In this document: piece by piece, positions 1 through 8,527 of the stretch
Numbering within the stretch: the first letter of the stretch is position 1
Layout: each line of letters opens with the position of its first letter
Assembly (NCBI RefSeq): GCF_030817315.1
Contig: NZ_JAUSZF010000004.1
Coordinates: 310,001 to 374,000 of the forward strand
Origin: Sphingomonas faeni
GTDB lineage: Bacteria; Pseudomonadota; Alphaproteobacteria; Sphingomonadales; Sphingomonadaceae
Direction of reading: 5' to 3'
DNA length: 64,000 nucleotides
Translations under genes and position numbers: made by a program
The notes under the pieces: model-generated
Databases searched by the model: none
The model's input: the letters and a program-made list of their open reading frames with translations, nothing else
Told to the model about the DNA's origin: nothing

Positions 1-599
1 TTACTCCGCAGATCCTGGCAGTCGTCGTCATGCTGTTCGGGCTAAGCGCCTGGGCTATGGATTCCGCCGGACTCCACTCGGTATTTGGGGGCTTTCTGCT
101 AGGCGTCGCGATGCCACGCGGACTGCTAACCGTCGAAATTAGGAAGCAGGTCGAGCCGTTCACCACCGCGCTGCTCGTGCCGATGTTCTTTGCCTTCTCC
201 GGCCTCAATACTCAGCTGACGATGGTCAACAGCCTCAACCTGGCTGCCATCGCTGCTGTGATCCTGGTCGGTTCCGTCGCAGCCAAGGGGCTGGCGTGCT
301 GGGCGGCAGCGCGCGCCACGGGGCAGGACAATGCGACTGCCATGGCAGTTGGTACACTGATGAACGCCCGGGGTCTTATGGAGCTCATCATCATCAACAT
401 CGGTCTGCAGAAGGGCATCATTGGCCCTGCGCTGTTCTCGATGCTCGTTATCATGGCCATCGTCACAACATTGATGGCGTCGCCATTGTTCGAGCGTGTC
501 TATGGCAGGAAAGCGCGCGCGTCTGGCGAACTGGGCCAGCTCAACGAAGCTGACGATGACGAAGGCACAATCGCCGCTCCTGCCCATCGTCTTGCCTGA
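1..599 (+). CDS. Cation:proton antiporter, C-terminal part (cut by window edge)
   Basis: The frame is already open at base 3 and ends at 599, so only about the last 198 residues are visible. They form a chain of hydrophobic helices; stretches such as NARGLMELIIINIGLQ and MLVIMAIVTTLMASP are typical of the membrane core of CPA2-type (KefB-like) Na+/H+ or K+/H+ exchangers. A short polar acidic tail follows, so no C-terminal TrkA-N domain is present. It would exchange cations for protons across the inner membrane. The ion cannot be told from sequence. The next gene starts 237 bases later, so an operon link is doubtful. Confidence 0.8.
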   Translation, partial: TPQILAVVVMLFGLSAWAMDSAGLHSVFGGFLLGVAMPRGLLTVEIRKQVEPFTTALLVPMFFAFSGLNTQLTMVNSLNLAAIAAVILVGSVAAKGLACWAAARATGQDNATAMAVGTLMNARGLMELIIINIGLQKGIIGPALFSMLVIMAIVTTLMASPLFERVYGRKARASGELGQLNEADDDEGTIAAPAHRLA

Positions 600-836
600 T
601 CGTGCCCCTAAAGTAGCACGCACGCGGATGCGCTTACCGGCACCCTCGCGACGATCACCGCGAGGGAAGCCGGGCACGTAGTGGCGTAAGCAAATTTCCC
701 AAAAGGATCGAATTTTGGGAAGCCCGCCGACCTGAGCGAACAACGGAATCAGCGATCTGTCGCTGCAAGCGGTGAAAACCGCCTTTACTAATGAAAGTCT
801 CTATCCTCTACATTAAGACTGACAGGGGAAACGAGC

Positions 837-2519
837 ATGCGGCCTACAAGACGGACGATTCTAGGTGCGGGCCTTGCCGGAACGGCTGCACCGTTGCTGA
901 CCGGAGTTTCCAAAGGCGCGTCGCTTGCATCGACTTTGCGGCCGGCGAAGGTAGCCCCACCGCAAAGTTTCGCTGGCAACTGGGCGTCGTTAACGACCGG
1001 ATACAGCGCCCCGGACTGGTTCCGCGACGCGAAATTCGGTATATGGGCGCACTGGGGCGCTGCATCCGTGCCGGCCGCGGGCGACGACTGGTATGCTCGG
1101 GACATGTACCTTCAGGGGCATCCCTCATACGAACACCATCTGAAAAATTACGGACATCCCGCAGACACTGGGTTCATGGAAATCCAGAACCGTTGGCGGG
1201 CCGAGCGTTGGGACCCTGCCGGACTTCTGGACCTCTACAAGCGAGCTGGCGCGCGATATTTCATGGCAATCGCCAATCATCACGATAATCTGGATTGCTA
1301 CGCCTCCTCTCACCATGCCTGGAATTCGACCCGGGTCGGACCGCGCAAGGATATCGTCGGTACGTGGGAAAAGCTCGCACGGGAGCGTGGCCTGCGTTTT
1401 GCCGTGTCCAACCATTCCGGCCATGCCTGGCACTGGAATCAGGTAGCCTACGGCTACGATGCCGAGGGAGCGCGGCGGGGACAGCGCTACGATGCCGCCA
1501 GGCTGACGAAGGCCGCTGGCCGCGGCACTTGGTGGGAAGGGCTAGATCCGCAGCAACTTTACACGCAAGACAGTATGGCGATGCCCGATGGCATCACCTC
1601 GGTTGCCGAGGCGAACGCGTGGCACGCCGCAACTGACGGGTTATGGGATGAGGGTGTGCCCCCGGATCCCGAGTTTGTCCGCCGGTGGGTGCTGCGATGC
1701 CAGGAGCTGATCGACAAGTATCGGCCCGATATGCTCTATTTCGACAACCACGACCTGCCGTTGCAACAAGCCGGGCTCGACATGGCCGCGTATTTCTACA
1801 ACCGGAACATGCAGTGGAACGGTGGCCGGCTCGAAGGTGTGGTAACCGCCAAGGAAACGCCCCCGCAGCGGAGGATGGGGTTGGTCGATGTCGTAGAGCG
1901 TGGCCAGAAAAGCTACATCGACCAGTTCCCTTGGCAGACGGAAACCTGCCTTGGAAACTGGTTCTACGGCGAACAATATTATCGGGAGAACCGATACAAG
2001 ACCCCAGCCAAGGTCCTTCATACATTGTGTGACGTGGTATCCAAAAACGGCAACCTGATGCTGAGCGTTCCGATCAGAGGCGATGGTACAATCGACGAGA
2101 AGGAGCGGCAGATCGTCGAGGAGATCGCGACGTGGATGGCCCGGTATGGAGAGGCGATCTATGCCACCCGCCCTTGGCGCCTACATGGCGAAGGATCGAC
2201 GGCTGATGGCGGTGGCGCTTTCTCGGAGGGCGGCCAGACCTCCACTTACACCGCGAAAGACGTGCGTTACGTGACCCGCAACGGCGCAGTTCACGCGCTG
2301 GTTCTAGGGTGGCCTGCGGACGGCAAGGTGCGGCTGACTTTGCTGGGAAGCGGCAACCCCGTTGGTAGAGGCGAGGTACGTCGCGTGACGCTGCCAGGTA
2401 GCGAGGCACCTTTGCCATTCACGCGTTCGGCCGACGCGCTTGAAGTTCGTGTGCCTGATACCGGCCGGAACTCCATCGGGCTTGCTCTAGTCATCAACGG
2501 CGTTGGACTGACGACCTAA
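837..2519 (+). CDS. TAT-exported GH29 alpha-L-fucosidase
   Basis: A 560-residue secreted glycosidase that should remove alpha-L-fucose from oligosaccharides. Residues 1-30 carry a twin-arginine signal (RPTRRTILGAGLAG), so export is folded, via Tat. From about residue 55 the GH29 barrel is recognisable: DAKFGIWAHWG, then ARYFMAIANHHDN, and DMLYFDNHD, in which Asp303 is the likely nucleophile. The C-terminal ~120 residues look like a beta domain. The start at 837 is preceded by an AGGGGAAACG ribosome site. The general acid/base is variable in this family and I do not assign it. It looks like metabolic cargo, unrelated to the plasmid genes downstream. Confidence 0.88.
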   Translation: MRPTRRTILGAGLAGTAAPLLTGVSKGASLASTLRPAKVAPPQSFAGNWASLTTGYSAPDWFRDAKFGIWAHWGAASVPAAGDDWYARDMYLQGHPSYEHHLKNYGHPADTGFMEIQNRWRAERWDPAGLLDLYKRAGARYFMAIANHHDNLDCYASSHHAWNSTRVGPRKDIVGTWEKLARERGLRFAVSNHSGHAWHWNQVAYGYDAEGARRGQRYDAARLTKAAGRGTWWEGLDPQQLYTQDSMAMPDGITSVAEANAWHAATDGLWDEGVPPDPEFVRRWVLRCQELIDKYRPDMLYFDNHDLPLQQAGLDMAAYFYNRNMQWNGGRLEGVVTAKETPPQRRMGLVDVVERGQKSYIDQFPWQTETCLGNWFYGEQYYRENRYKTPAKVLHTLCDVVSKNGNLMLSVPIRGDGTIDEKERQIVEEIATWMARYGEAIYATRPWRLHGEGSTADGGGAFSEGGQTSTYTAKDVRYVTRNGAVHALVLGWPADGKVRLTLLGSGNPVGRGEVRRVTLPGSEAPLPFTRSADALEVRVPDTGRNSIGLALVINGVGLTT

Positions 2520-3067
2520 ACGGGAGAGCTGCCGATCGGCAGCGCCGACACGTGGGCTCGCCTACAGCTGTCATCAGGCGCTTCAAACCTTTCCCAGAAA
2601 GGAACCTGGCCTGGGAACGGCGGACAACGGCGAAGAGTAGGCTACCCCCGCCGCAAGCAGCTTTCCCAAAAACCGTTCTCAAAACGTTTTCTCGAAATTG
2701 CGTCATCTCGACGGAGTTATGGGAATGAACGGTTCGCTCTTTGAATGACGCAAAACACATGATTTCCGACGGGGTTTGCTGCGGATCGTCGGCGTGGTGG
2801 CGACGGGACTGTCGAATGTACGGCAAACCCTGTCGCTTTGGTCGGATATGCGGAAACCAAGATCAGAGGGTTTTCCGACACCCCGACGCGTTACCGTATA
2901 TCCGGGTCCGTTCTATGTACCCACCCCTGGTAAATGAGACGGAGCGCACTTGGTCCGTTGAAAATGGAGTGGAGAGGGAGGGTAACAGAAGGGTCGTGAT
3001 GAGCGGCCTCAACCCTTCAATTTCAGGGACGATCAGCGATGGTCTCCCGAACAAAGAGGCCCTCACC
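2520..3067 (+). promoter_or_regulatory. Intergenic control region upstream of the long plus-strand gene block
   Basis: No convincing gene in about 550 bases. At 2868-2882 lies a 15-mer (GGGTTTTCCGACACC) that recurs in inverted orientation at 41469-41483 within another repeat cluster. Bases 2967-2990 are a purine tract (GGAGTGGAGAGGGAGGG) of the kind found ahead of several downstream genes. This is a reasonable place for the promoter of the following block, but I cannot point to a clear -35/-10 pair. Confidence 0.4.
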
Positions 3068-3289
3068 ATGGAACGCATTCTACTTTTCATCCGGGAGGCC
3101 GGGCAACAGGATGTTGTCGATTTTCACTCCGATGAAGCCTCTGCAAGGCGGGCGCTTGCGACCTATGTCAGGAAGCGGACAAAAGCGGCGTTACCGCATT
3201 CAGATAACGACGACGACGCCATCGCCGCCTATTTCGCGACACCAACCGCAGTCTACACCATCGTCGGCGTCGCCGGCGGTGCCCGCTGA
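3068..3289 (+). CDS. Small hypothetical protein, 73 aa
   Basis: Reads MERILLFIREAGQQDVVDF and ends in a hydrophobic TAVYTIVGVAGGAR tail. The same frame is open further upstream, but that part has poor coding character, so I start at the ATG at 3068. It ends 12 bases before the primase-like gene and probably shares its transcript. No family is recognised. Confidence 0.5.
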   Translation: MERILLFIREAGQQDVVDFHSDEASARRALATYVRKRTKAALPHSDNDDDAIAAYFATPTAVYTIVGVAGGAR

Positions 3290-3301
3290 GGGGTACGGGA
3301 C

Positions 3302-4157
3302 GTGGCCATCATCGCCAACCGACCCTCCCAACAAATGGTCGACCTGGTCGGCACGCTTGGCGGCACCTGGCACGGCAACACTGCAATGTGCCGATGCCCG
3401 GCCCATGCCGACGGCACACCAAGCCTCTCGATCAGGCAAGGGGACCGTGGTCTGCTGGTAACCTGCTTTGCGGGCTGCGACGCCAGCGACATTCTGGCGT
3501 GAGCTGGACCGGATACCGATCGGGCTCCGGTATGAACCGCCCGTTCCGGCCCAGGCAAAGGGTACGGCCAACATCGACCGGCTGTGGAACGAGGCGGTGA
3601 GTGTCTCCGGTAACCTGGCCGAGCGCTACCTCGCCTCGCGGCGACTGTTGCCGGCGCCGACCGACGTGCGCTTCCACCCGAGCTGCCCGCTTGGTCCCAA
3701 ACCCATGACCGTGTTCAAGCCCGCACTGCTGGTCGGGGTCCGTGAGGCGCAACGCCTGGTCGCCTTTCAACGGATATTCCTGAAAGTCGACGGAGGCTAT
3801 TCCGAGAAGGCGACGCTCGGCACGCTTGGCACAGGGGCATGGCGTGGTGGCGGAATCGGTGCGACCATTGGCCTAGCCGAAGGATTCGAGACGGCGCGGG
3901 CCTGGTCCCGGATCCACGGACTACCTTGCTGGGCAACGCTCGGCTCGCGCCGGCTCGATCTCGTGACGATCCCCGACAGCGTCACCAAGCTGATCCTCGC
4001 TGGCGATAATGATCTCGCCGGACGCCGTGCGGTGGCGCGAAGCATTGCTCGCTTCGCATCCGACAGTCGTGTCATCCAGGTCGATTACCCGGTGGACTAC
4101 AAGGACTGGGCCGAAGCGCTCGAAGCGGCAGAGAGGGGAGAGGGAGGGAAGCGGTGA
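3302..4157 (+). pseudogene. Primase-like CHC2 zinc-finger/Toprim protein with one-base frame break
   Basis: Two frames together make one protein. The first (GTG at 3302 to TGA at 3502) has a zinc-binding region with CRCPAHADGTPSLSI and LVTCFAGCD. The second continues from about 3498 with RELDRIPIGLRYEPP and ends in a Toprim domain (GLAEGFETARAW, then LILAGDNDLAGRRA). The join needs one fewer base at CTGGCGTGAG (3494-3502). Alternatively a ribosome slipping +1 at the GCG-TGA stop would give an equally long protein, as in prfB. The domains fit a plasmid or phage primase-like protein acting on nucleic acid. The DarB-like gene follows 38 bases later. Confidence 0.65.
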
Positions 4158-4194
4158 GCTGTCGGGTTGGCAGCCAAACCTGAGGGAACCTGCC

Positions 4195-7100
4195 ATGTTC
4201 GACCTGCTCGATCTTCCGCCCGTCACCGATCAAAGCGCAGCGGCACGAATTGCCGCCTTACTCGCATCGGGCACGCCGATCGCCCGCCGCGATCTTAATC
4301 AGGCGATGACCGCGGCATTCGGCGGATCGGATGCCGACGGCCATTGGACGCAGCGCGAAAGTTTCGAGATGCTCGAACACGGCATTGCGCTCCATCTCGC
4401 GTCACGGCCGTACCAGCTCACTGGCTTGGCGGACGTGGCACAGGCGTCGGCGATCATGGCGATGCTGCCAACCCAGACGGTGCGCAGCGAGAAACAGATC
4501 GACCTTCAGCAGTTCTCGACGCCGGTCGATATCGCGGCGATCGCCGTGCTGATGGCCGCGATCGACGCGGATGACGTCGTCCTCGAACCTAGCGCTGGCA
4601 ACGGCCTCCTGATCATCCAAGCACCGACGTGCGCCAACCTGCAGCTGAACGAGATCGACACGAAACGCCGCGAACGCCTCGCCGGCCTCTTCCCGGATGC
4701 GATCGTCACGGGTCACGACGGCGCGGCGCTGGTCAGCCTGCACGCGCGACTGCCGAAGCCGACAGCGGTGATAATGAATCCGCCCTTCTCGCGCAGCGTC
4801 GGTCGCGGCGCCGACGATCTTGCCGCACTTCGCCATCTGCAGGCCGCGATCCGGCGGGTCGCAAAGGGCGGCCGGGTGGTAGCGATTATGCCCGACTGGT
4901 TCGCGCCAAGCGCACGGCTGAAAGCGGCCTATGAGGCGGTGCTGACCGGCTGCACGGTTCGCACCTCGCTGCGGCTTGAGCATTGCTACCGCAAGCACGG
5001 CACCGATATCGCGGTTCGGCTCTACGTCATCGACAAGGTGGCAGGCGGCACCTCGCACACTGTCATCCAGCGCAGTTCGGTCGCGGGTTTCCTCGACGCC
5101 GTAACCATCCCGCCGCGAGCCTCGTTGGTGGCTGATACCCCGATAGCGGCACTGCCGGTGCCCAAACCCAGCCTGTTCGGCGTGGCGCGGAAGGCCCAGG
5201 CGACGATTGCCCGCACCTATCATGCGCCGGTGCGTAACAACGTACTCCCGGTCACCTATAAAACCCTAGCGACCGCCGCGCCGCTGGCCGACCAGGTCGG
5301 TTGCTATCTGCCCTACCGGCCAAGCCGGATCGTGTTCGATGTCGCCGGCGACCACCCGACCGCGCTGGTGGAATCGGTAGCGATGGGCTCGATACCCGCA
5401 CCGATCCCGACGCACATTGCCCACCTCCCGGAGCGGACCGTGACGGAGCGGATGCTGTCCTCCTCGCAGCTCGAGACCGTGGTCTATGCGGGCCATGCCT
5501 GGGGTCAGCTGCTCCCCGGGTCGTTCAAGCCTGCCGAGGAAGGCGTCGGACTCACCATCGATCCCGAGGGCAGTCGTTACCGGAAGGGCTTCTTTCTGGG
5601 CGATGGCACTGGGGCGGGCAAGGGCCGGCAGGTCGCGGCATGCATCCTGGACAATTGGTTGCAGGGCCGTCGCCGGCATATCTGGGTATCGAAGAACGAG
5701 CCGCTGCTGGAAGATGCGCGTCGCGACTGGACCGCGCTCGGTGGCATGTCCGGGGACGTACAGCCGGTCTCTAACTGGAAGATCGACCAGCCGATCAAAT
5801 TGGACGAGGGCGTGCTCTTCGTCACTTACCCGACGCTGCGCTCGATGCGCTGCGACCATAGCCGCCTGCTGCAGATCCTTGATTGGGCAGGCGCAGACTT
5901 CGACGGGGTGATCGCTTTCGACGAGGCCCACGAGATGGGCGGCGTCGCCGGTGGCGAGGGTGCCATGGGCAAGAAGGAAGGGTCCCAGCAGGGCATCTGC
6001 GGCGTGCTGCTTCAGAACAACCTGCCCGGCGCCCGGGTCCTCTACGCCTCGGCAACCGGCGCATCCGATGTGAACAACCTCGCCTACGCGGTGCGGCTTG
6101 GCCTGTGGGGACCTGACACCGCGTTCGCAGACCGTGAGGCGTTCATTGCCGAAATCCGTAAAGGCGGGATCGCGGCAATGGAACTGGTAGCCCGCGACCT
6201 GAAGGCGCTTGGTCTTTACACCTCGCGCGCGCTGAGCTTCGCCGGCGTCGAGTACGACGTGCTGCGCCACGCACTGACGCCAACGCAGATCGAGATCTAC
6301 GACACCTATGCCAAGGCCTGGAGCGTCATTCACCAGAACATGGAGGAGGCGCTAGAGCTGACCGGCGTCGTCGACGGGTTCGAAAAGACGACGCTTAACA
6401 GTGGTGCCAAGGCGTCGGCTCGCTCGGGGCTGGAATCGACCAAGCAGCGCTTTTTCGGGCAGGTCCTGCTCTCGATGAAGCTGCCGACGGTCATCGCCGC
6501 GGTCGAACAGCATCTGAAGGCTGACCAGTCCGTGGTGCTGCAGCTGGTCACGACCGCGGAGGCGATCCTAGATCGCCGCCTGGCTCAGATGTCGGCCGAC
6601 GAGCGCGCGGACCCGACGATCGATTTGTCACCGACCGAGTATATTGCCGATTATCTGATGCGGGCGTTCCCCACGCGGCAGATGCAGACCTATACCGACG
6701 ATACCGGCACCGCGCGCTCGGCACCGATGAGCGATGAGTTCGGCAACCCGGTCCATAACCCCGACGCGCTCGCTGCCCGCGCCCAGATGCTCGAGCACAT
6801 CTGTGCACTGCCTCCGATCAAATCCGCTCTCGACGCACTGATCGAGCATTTCGGCACCGACATGGTTGCCGAAGTGACGGGGCGGTCGCGGCGTCTCGTA
6901 CCGACGTCGGACGGTCGCCAGAAGATCGAGACCCGCTCAGGTCGGTCCTCCCAGGTTGAGGCCGCGGCGTTCATGGCTGGTACCAAGCGAGTGCTGGTCT
7001 TCTCAGACGCTGGCGGCACTGGGCGCTCGTACCATGCCAGCCTCGATGCAAAGAACCAGCAGCAGCGCGCCCACTTCCTTCTCGAACCCGGCTGGCGTGC

Positions 7101-8412
7101 CGATCGCGCGATCCAGGGACTTGGTCGCACGCACCGTACCCATCAGGCGACGACACCGCTGTTCCGGCCGGTGACAACAGACTGCAAGGGCGAGCTACGC
7201 TTCACCTCGACGATCGCGCGGCGCCTCGACAGCCTTGGCGCCCTCACGCGCGGCCAGCGCCAGACCGGCGGGCAAAACCTGTTCGATCCGGCCGACAATC
7301 TCGAAAGCGAGTATGCCAAGGATGCACTCCTGACATGGTTCGCCCTCCTCGATGGAGGCAAGTTGACCAGCACGACGATGGACGACTTCTGCTCAGCCAC
7401 CGGCCTCGAGTTGCACGACAATGACGGTGTCCTCAAGGAAGAGCTGCCGCCCATTCAGCGCTGGCTGAACCGTCTGCTTGCGCTGCCGATCGGCCTCCAG
7501 AACCTGATCTTCGACGAATTCCTGGCGCTCGTCGAAACCCGCGTCGCCGCAGCCCGCGAAGCCGGCACGCTCGATGTCGGCGTCGAGACGATCACGGCGG
7601 ATACCGCGACGGTCCTCGACGACACGCTGCTGCGCACCGATCCCCTGTCGGGTGCGACCTCGCACCTTCTCACGATCGAGATCGCGCGCCGCAAGAATCC
7701 CATCTCGCTCGAACGTATCCTCGACCTCGCCAAATGGCAGGACGACGTCGCGTTCGTGGTCAACATCCGGTCGGGGCGCGTCGCCCTCCGGACCCGTGCG
7801 CGGTCGTGGATGGACGACGATGGTCAGCCGATCGCGCGCATCGAACTGCAGCGTCCCTGCCGGCGTGAGTATCTGCGCGAGGCCGATCTGCTGGAAACTG
7901 CATGGGACGTCGTCGACCGTGAGACCTTCGAGGCCAAATGGAGCGCGGAGGTCACCGAGGCGGCGGGTCAGGTCGATACCGAGACGATCCGGCTGGCAAC
8001 CGGCCTTCTGCTACCAATCTGGTCGGCGCTGCCGCCGGACCATCTCGCGGTGAACCGGATTGCGGACGCCCATGGCAATTCGTGGCTAGGCCGCCTCGTA
8101 TTCGACCAGCACGTTGTTCAGCTCTACACCAAGCTTGGTATAGCCAAGACCGACGATCTGCCCGTCGATGCAATCGCTCGATCGGTCCTTTCAGGCCGCA
8201 GTGTCGACGTCGTGCGGCCGTTCCCGATGACGCTCCGGCGCTCGATCGTGAACGGCAACCCGAGGGTGGAGATCGTTGACGCACCCGCCTCGCAGTTGCC
8301 TTGGCTGAAATCGCTCGGCTGCTTCACCGAGATCATCGCCTACCGGACCCGCGTCTTCGTGCCGGCAACCGATGCCGAGACGGTGCTCGGCCGCGTCCTG
8401 AAAGCCGCCTGA
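4195..8412 (+). CDS. Strawberry-notch/DarB-like methyltransferase-helicase fusion, 1405 aa
   Basis: One of the largest proteins in the window. Residues ~100-330 form an N6-adenine methyltransferase-like fold with VLEPSAGNGLL and the catalytic NPPF at 195-198. Residues ~440 onward form a superfamily 2 helicase: Walker A GDGTGAGKGR near 469, DEAH box at 576-579, and the motif VI-like IQGLGRTHRTHQ, as in strawberry-notch proteins. Phage P1 DarB, which shields DNA from type I restriction, has the same pairing. I therefore infer protection of incoming plasmid DNA, though a replication or repair role is possible. The start at 4195 follows GAGGGAACC; the longer upstream extension in frame overlaps the previous gene and is rejected. 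A purine tract and a short stem lie just before the start. Confidence 0.82.
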   Translation: MFDLLDLPPVTDQSAAARIAALLASGTPIARRDLNQAMTAAFGGSDADGHWTQRESFEMLEHGIALHLASRPYQLTGLADVAQASAIMAMLPTQTVRSEKQIDLQQFSTPVDIAAIAVLMAAIDADDVVLEPSAGNGLLIIQAPTCANLQLNEIDTKRRERLAGLFPDAIVTGHDGAALVSLHARLPKPTAVIMNPPFSRSVGRGADDLAALRHLQAAIRRVAKGGRVVAIMPDWFAPSARLKAAYEAVLTGCTVRTSLRLEHCYRKHGTDIAVRLYVIDKVAGGTSHTVIQRSSVAGFLDAVTIPPRASLVADTPIAALPVPKPSLFGVARKAQATIARTYHAPVRNNVLPVTYKTLATAAPLADQVGCYLPYRPSRIVFDVAGDHPTALVESVAMGSIPAPIPTHIAHLPERTVTERMLSSSQLETVVYAGHAWGQLLPGSFKPAEEGVGLTIDPEGSRYRKGFFLGDGTGAGKGRQVAACILDNWLQGRRRHIWVSKNEPLLEDARRDWTALGGMSGDVQPVSNWKIDQPIKLDEGVLFVTYPTLRSMRCDHSRLLQILDWAGADFDGVIAFDEAHEMGGVAGGEGAMGKKEGSQQGICGVLLQNNLPGARVLYASATGASDVNNLAYAVRLGLWGPDTAFADREAFIAEIRKGGIAAMELVARDLKALGLYTSRALSFAGVEYDVLRHALTPTQIEIYDTYAKAWSVIHQNMEEALELTGVVDGFEKTTLNSGAKASARSGLESTKQRFFGQVLLSMKLPTVIAAVEQHLKADQSVVLQLVTTAEAILDRRLAQMSADERADPTIDLSPTEYIADYLMRAFPTRQMQTYTDDTGTARSAPMSDEFGNPVHNPDALAARAQMLEHICALPPIKSALDALIEHFGTDMVAEVTGRSRRLVPTSDGRQKIETRSGRSSQVEAAAFMAGTKRVLVFSDAGGTGRSYHASLDAKNQQQRAHFLLEPGWRADRAIQGLGRTHRTHQATTPLFRPVTTDCKGELRFTSTIARRLDSLGALTRGQRQTGGQNLFDPADNLESEYAKDALLTWFALLDGGKLTSTTMDDFCSATGLELHDNDGVLKEELPPIQRWLNRLLALPIGLQNLIFDEFLALVETRVAAAREAGTLDVGVETITADTATVLDDTLLRTDPLSGATSHLLTIEIARRKNPISLERILDLAKWQDDVAFVVNIRSGRVALRTRARSWMDDDGQPIARIELQRPCRREYLREADLLETAWDVVDRETFEAKWSAEVTEAAGQVDTETIRLATGLLLPIWSALPPDHLAVNRIADAHGNSWLGRLVFDQHVVQLYTKLGIAKTDDLPVDAIARSVLSGRSVDVVRPFPMTLRRSIVNGNPRVEIVDAPASQLPWLKSLGCFTEIIAYRTRVFVPATDAETVLGRVLKAA

Positions 8413-8454
8413 GCAGCCCCAAGGATACAAATCATCCCAAGGGGACGAGGCGGC

Positions 8455-8527
8455 AAGGAGAGGAAGGGGGGAGGAGATGGGTGTTCGGAAAAGATTCCGG
8501 ATGCTCAGAAACGAAGGGTGATTTCCC
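8455..8527 (+). promoter_or_regulatory. Purine-rich leader with small hairpin before the ParB-like gene
   Basis: A G/A tract (AGGAAGGGGGGAGGAG, 8461-8476) is followed by the stem CGGAA/TTCCG (8486-8490 with 8495-8499) and then the start codon at 8528. The same order, purine tract then hairpin then ATG, is seen before 4195, 16585 and 17947, and a tract without a clear hairpin before 15751. It may set translation of each cistron or mark processing sites; no function is known. Confidence 0.35.

Noticed and set aside
2741..3067. Upstream extension of the 73-residue protein
   Set aside because: Cys/Arg-rich and low coding quality; the ATG at 3068 is more natural.
4009..4194. Longer N-terminus for the DarB-like protein
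   Set aside because: It overlaps the Toprim gene, and the ATG at 4195 has a better ribosome site and a natural start.
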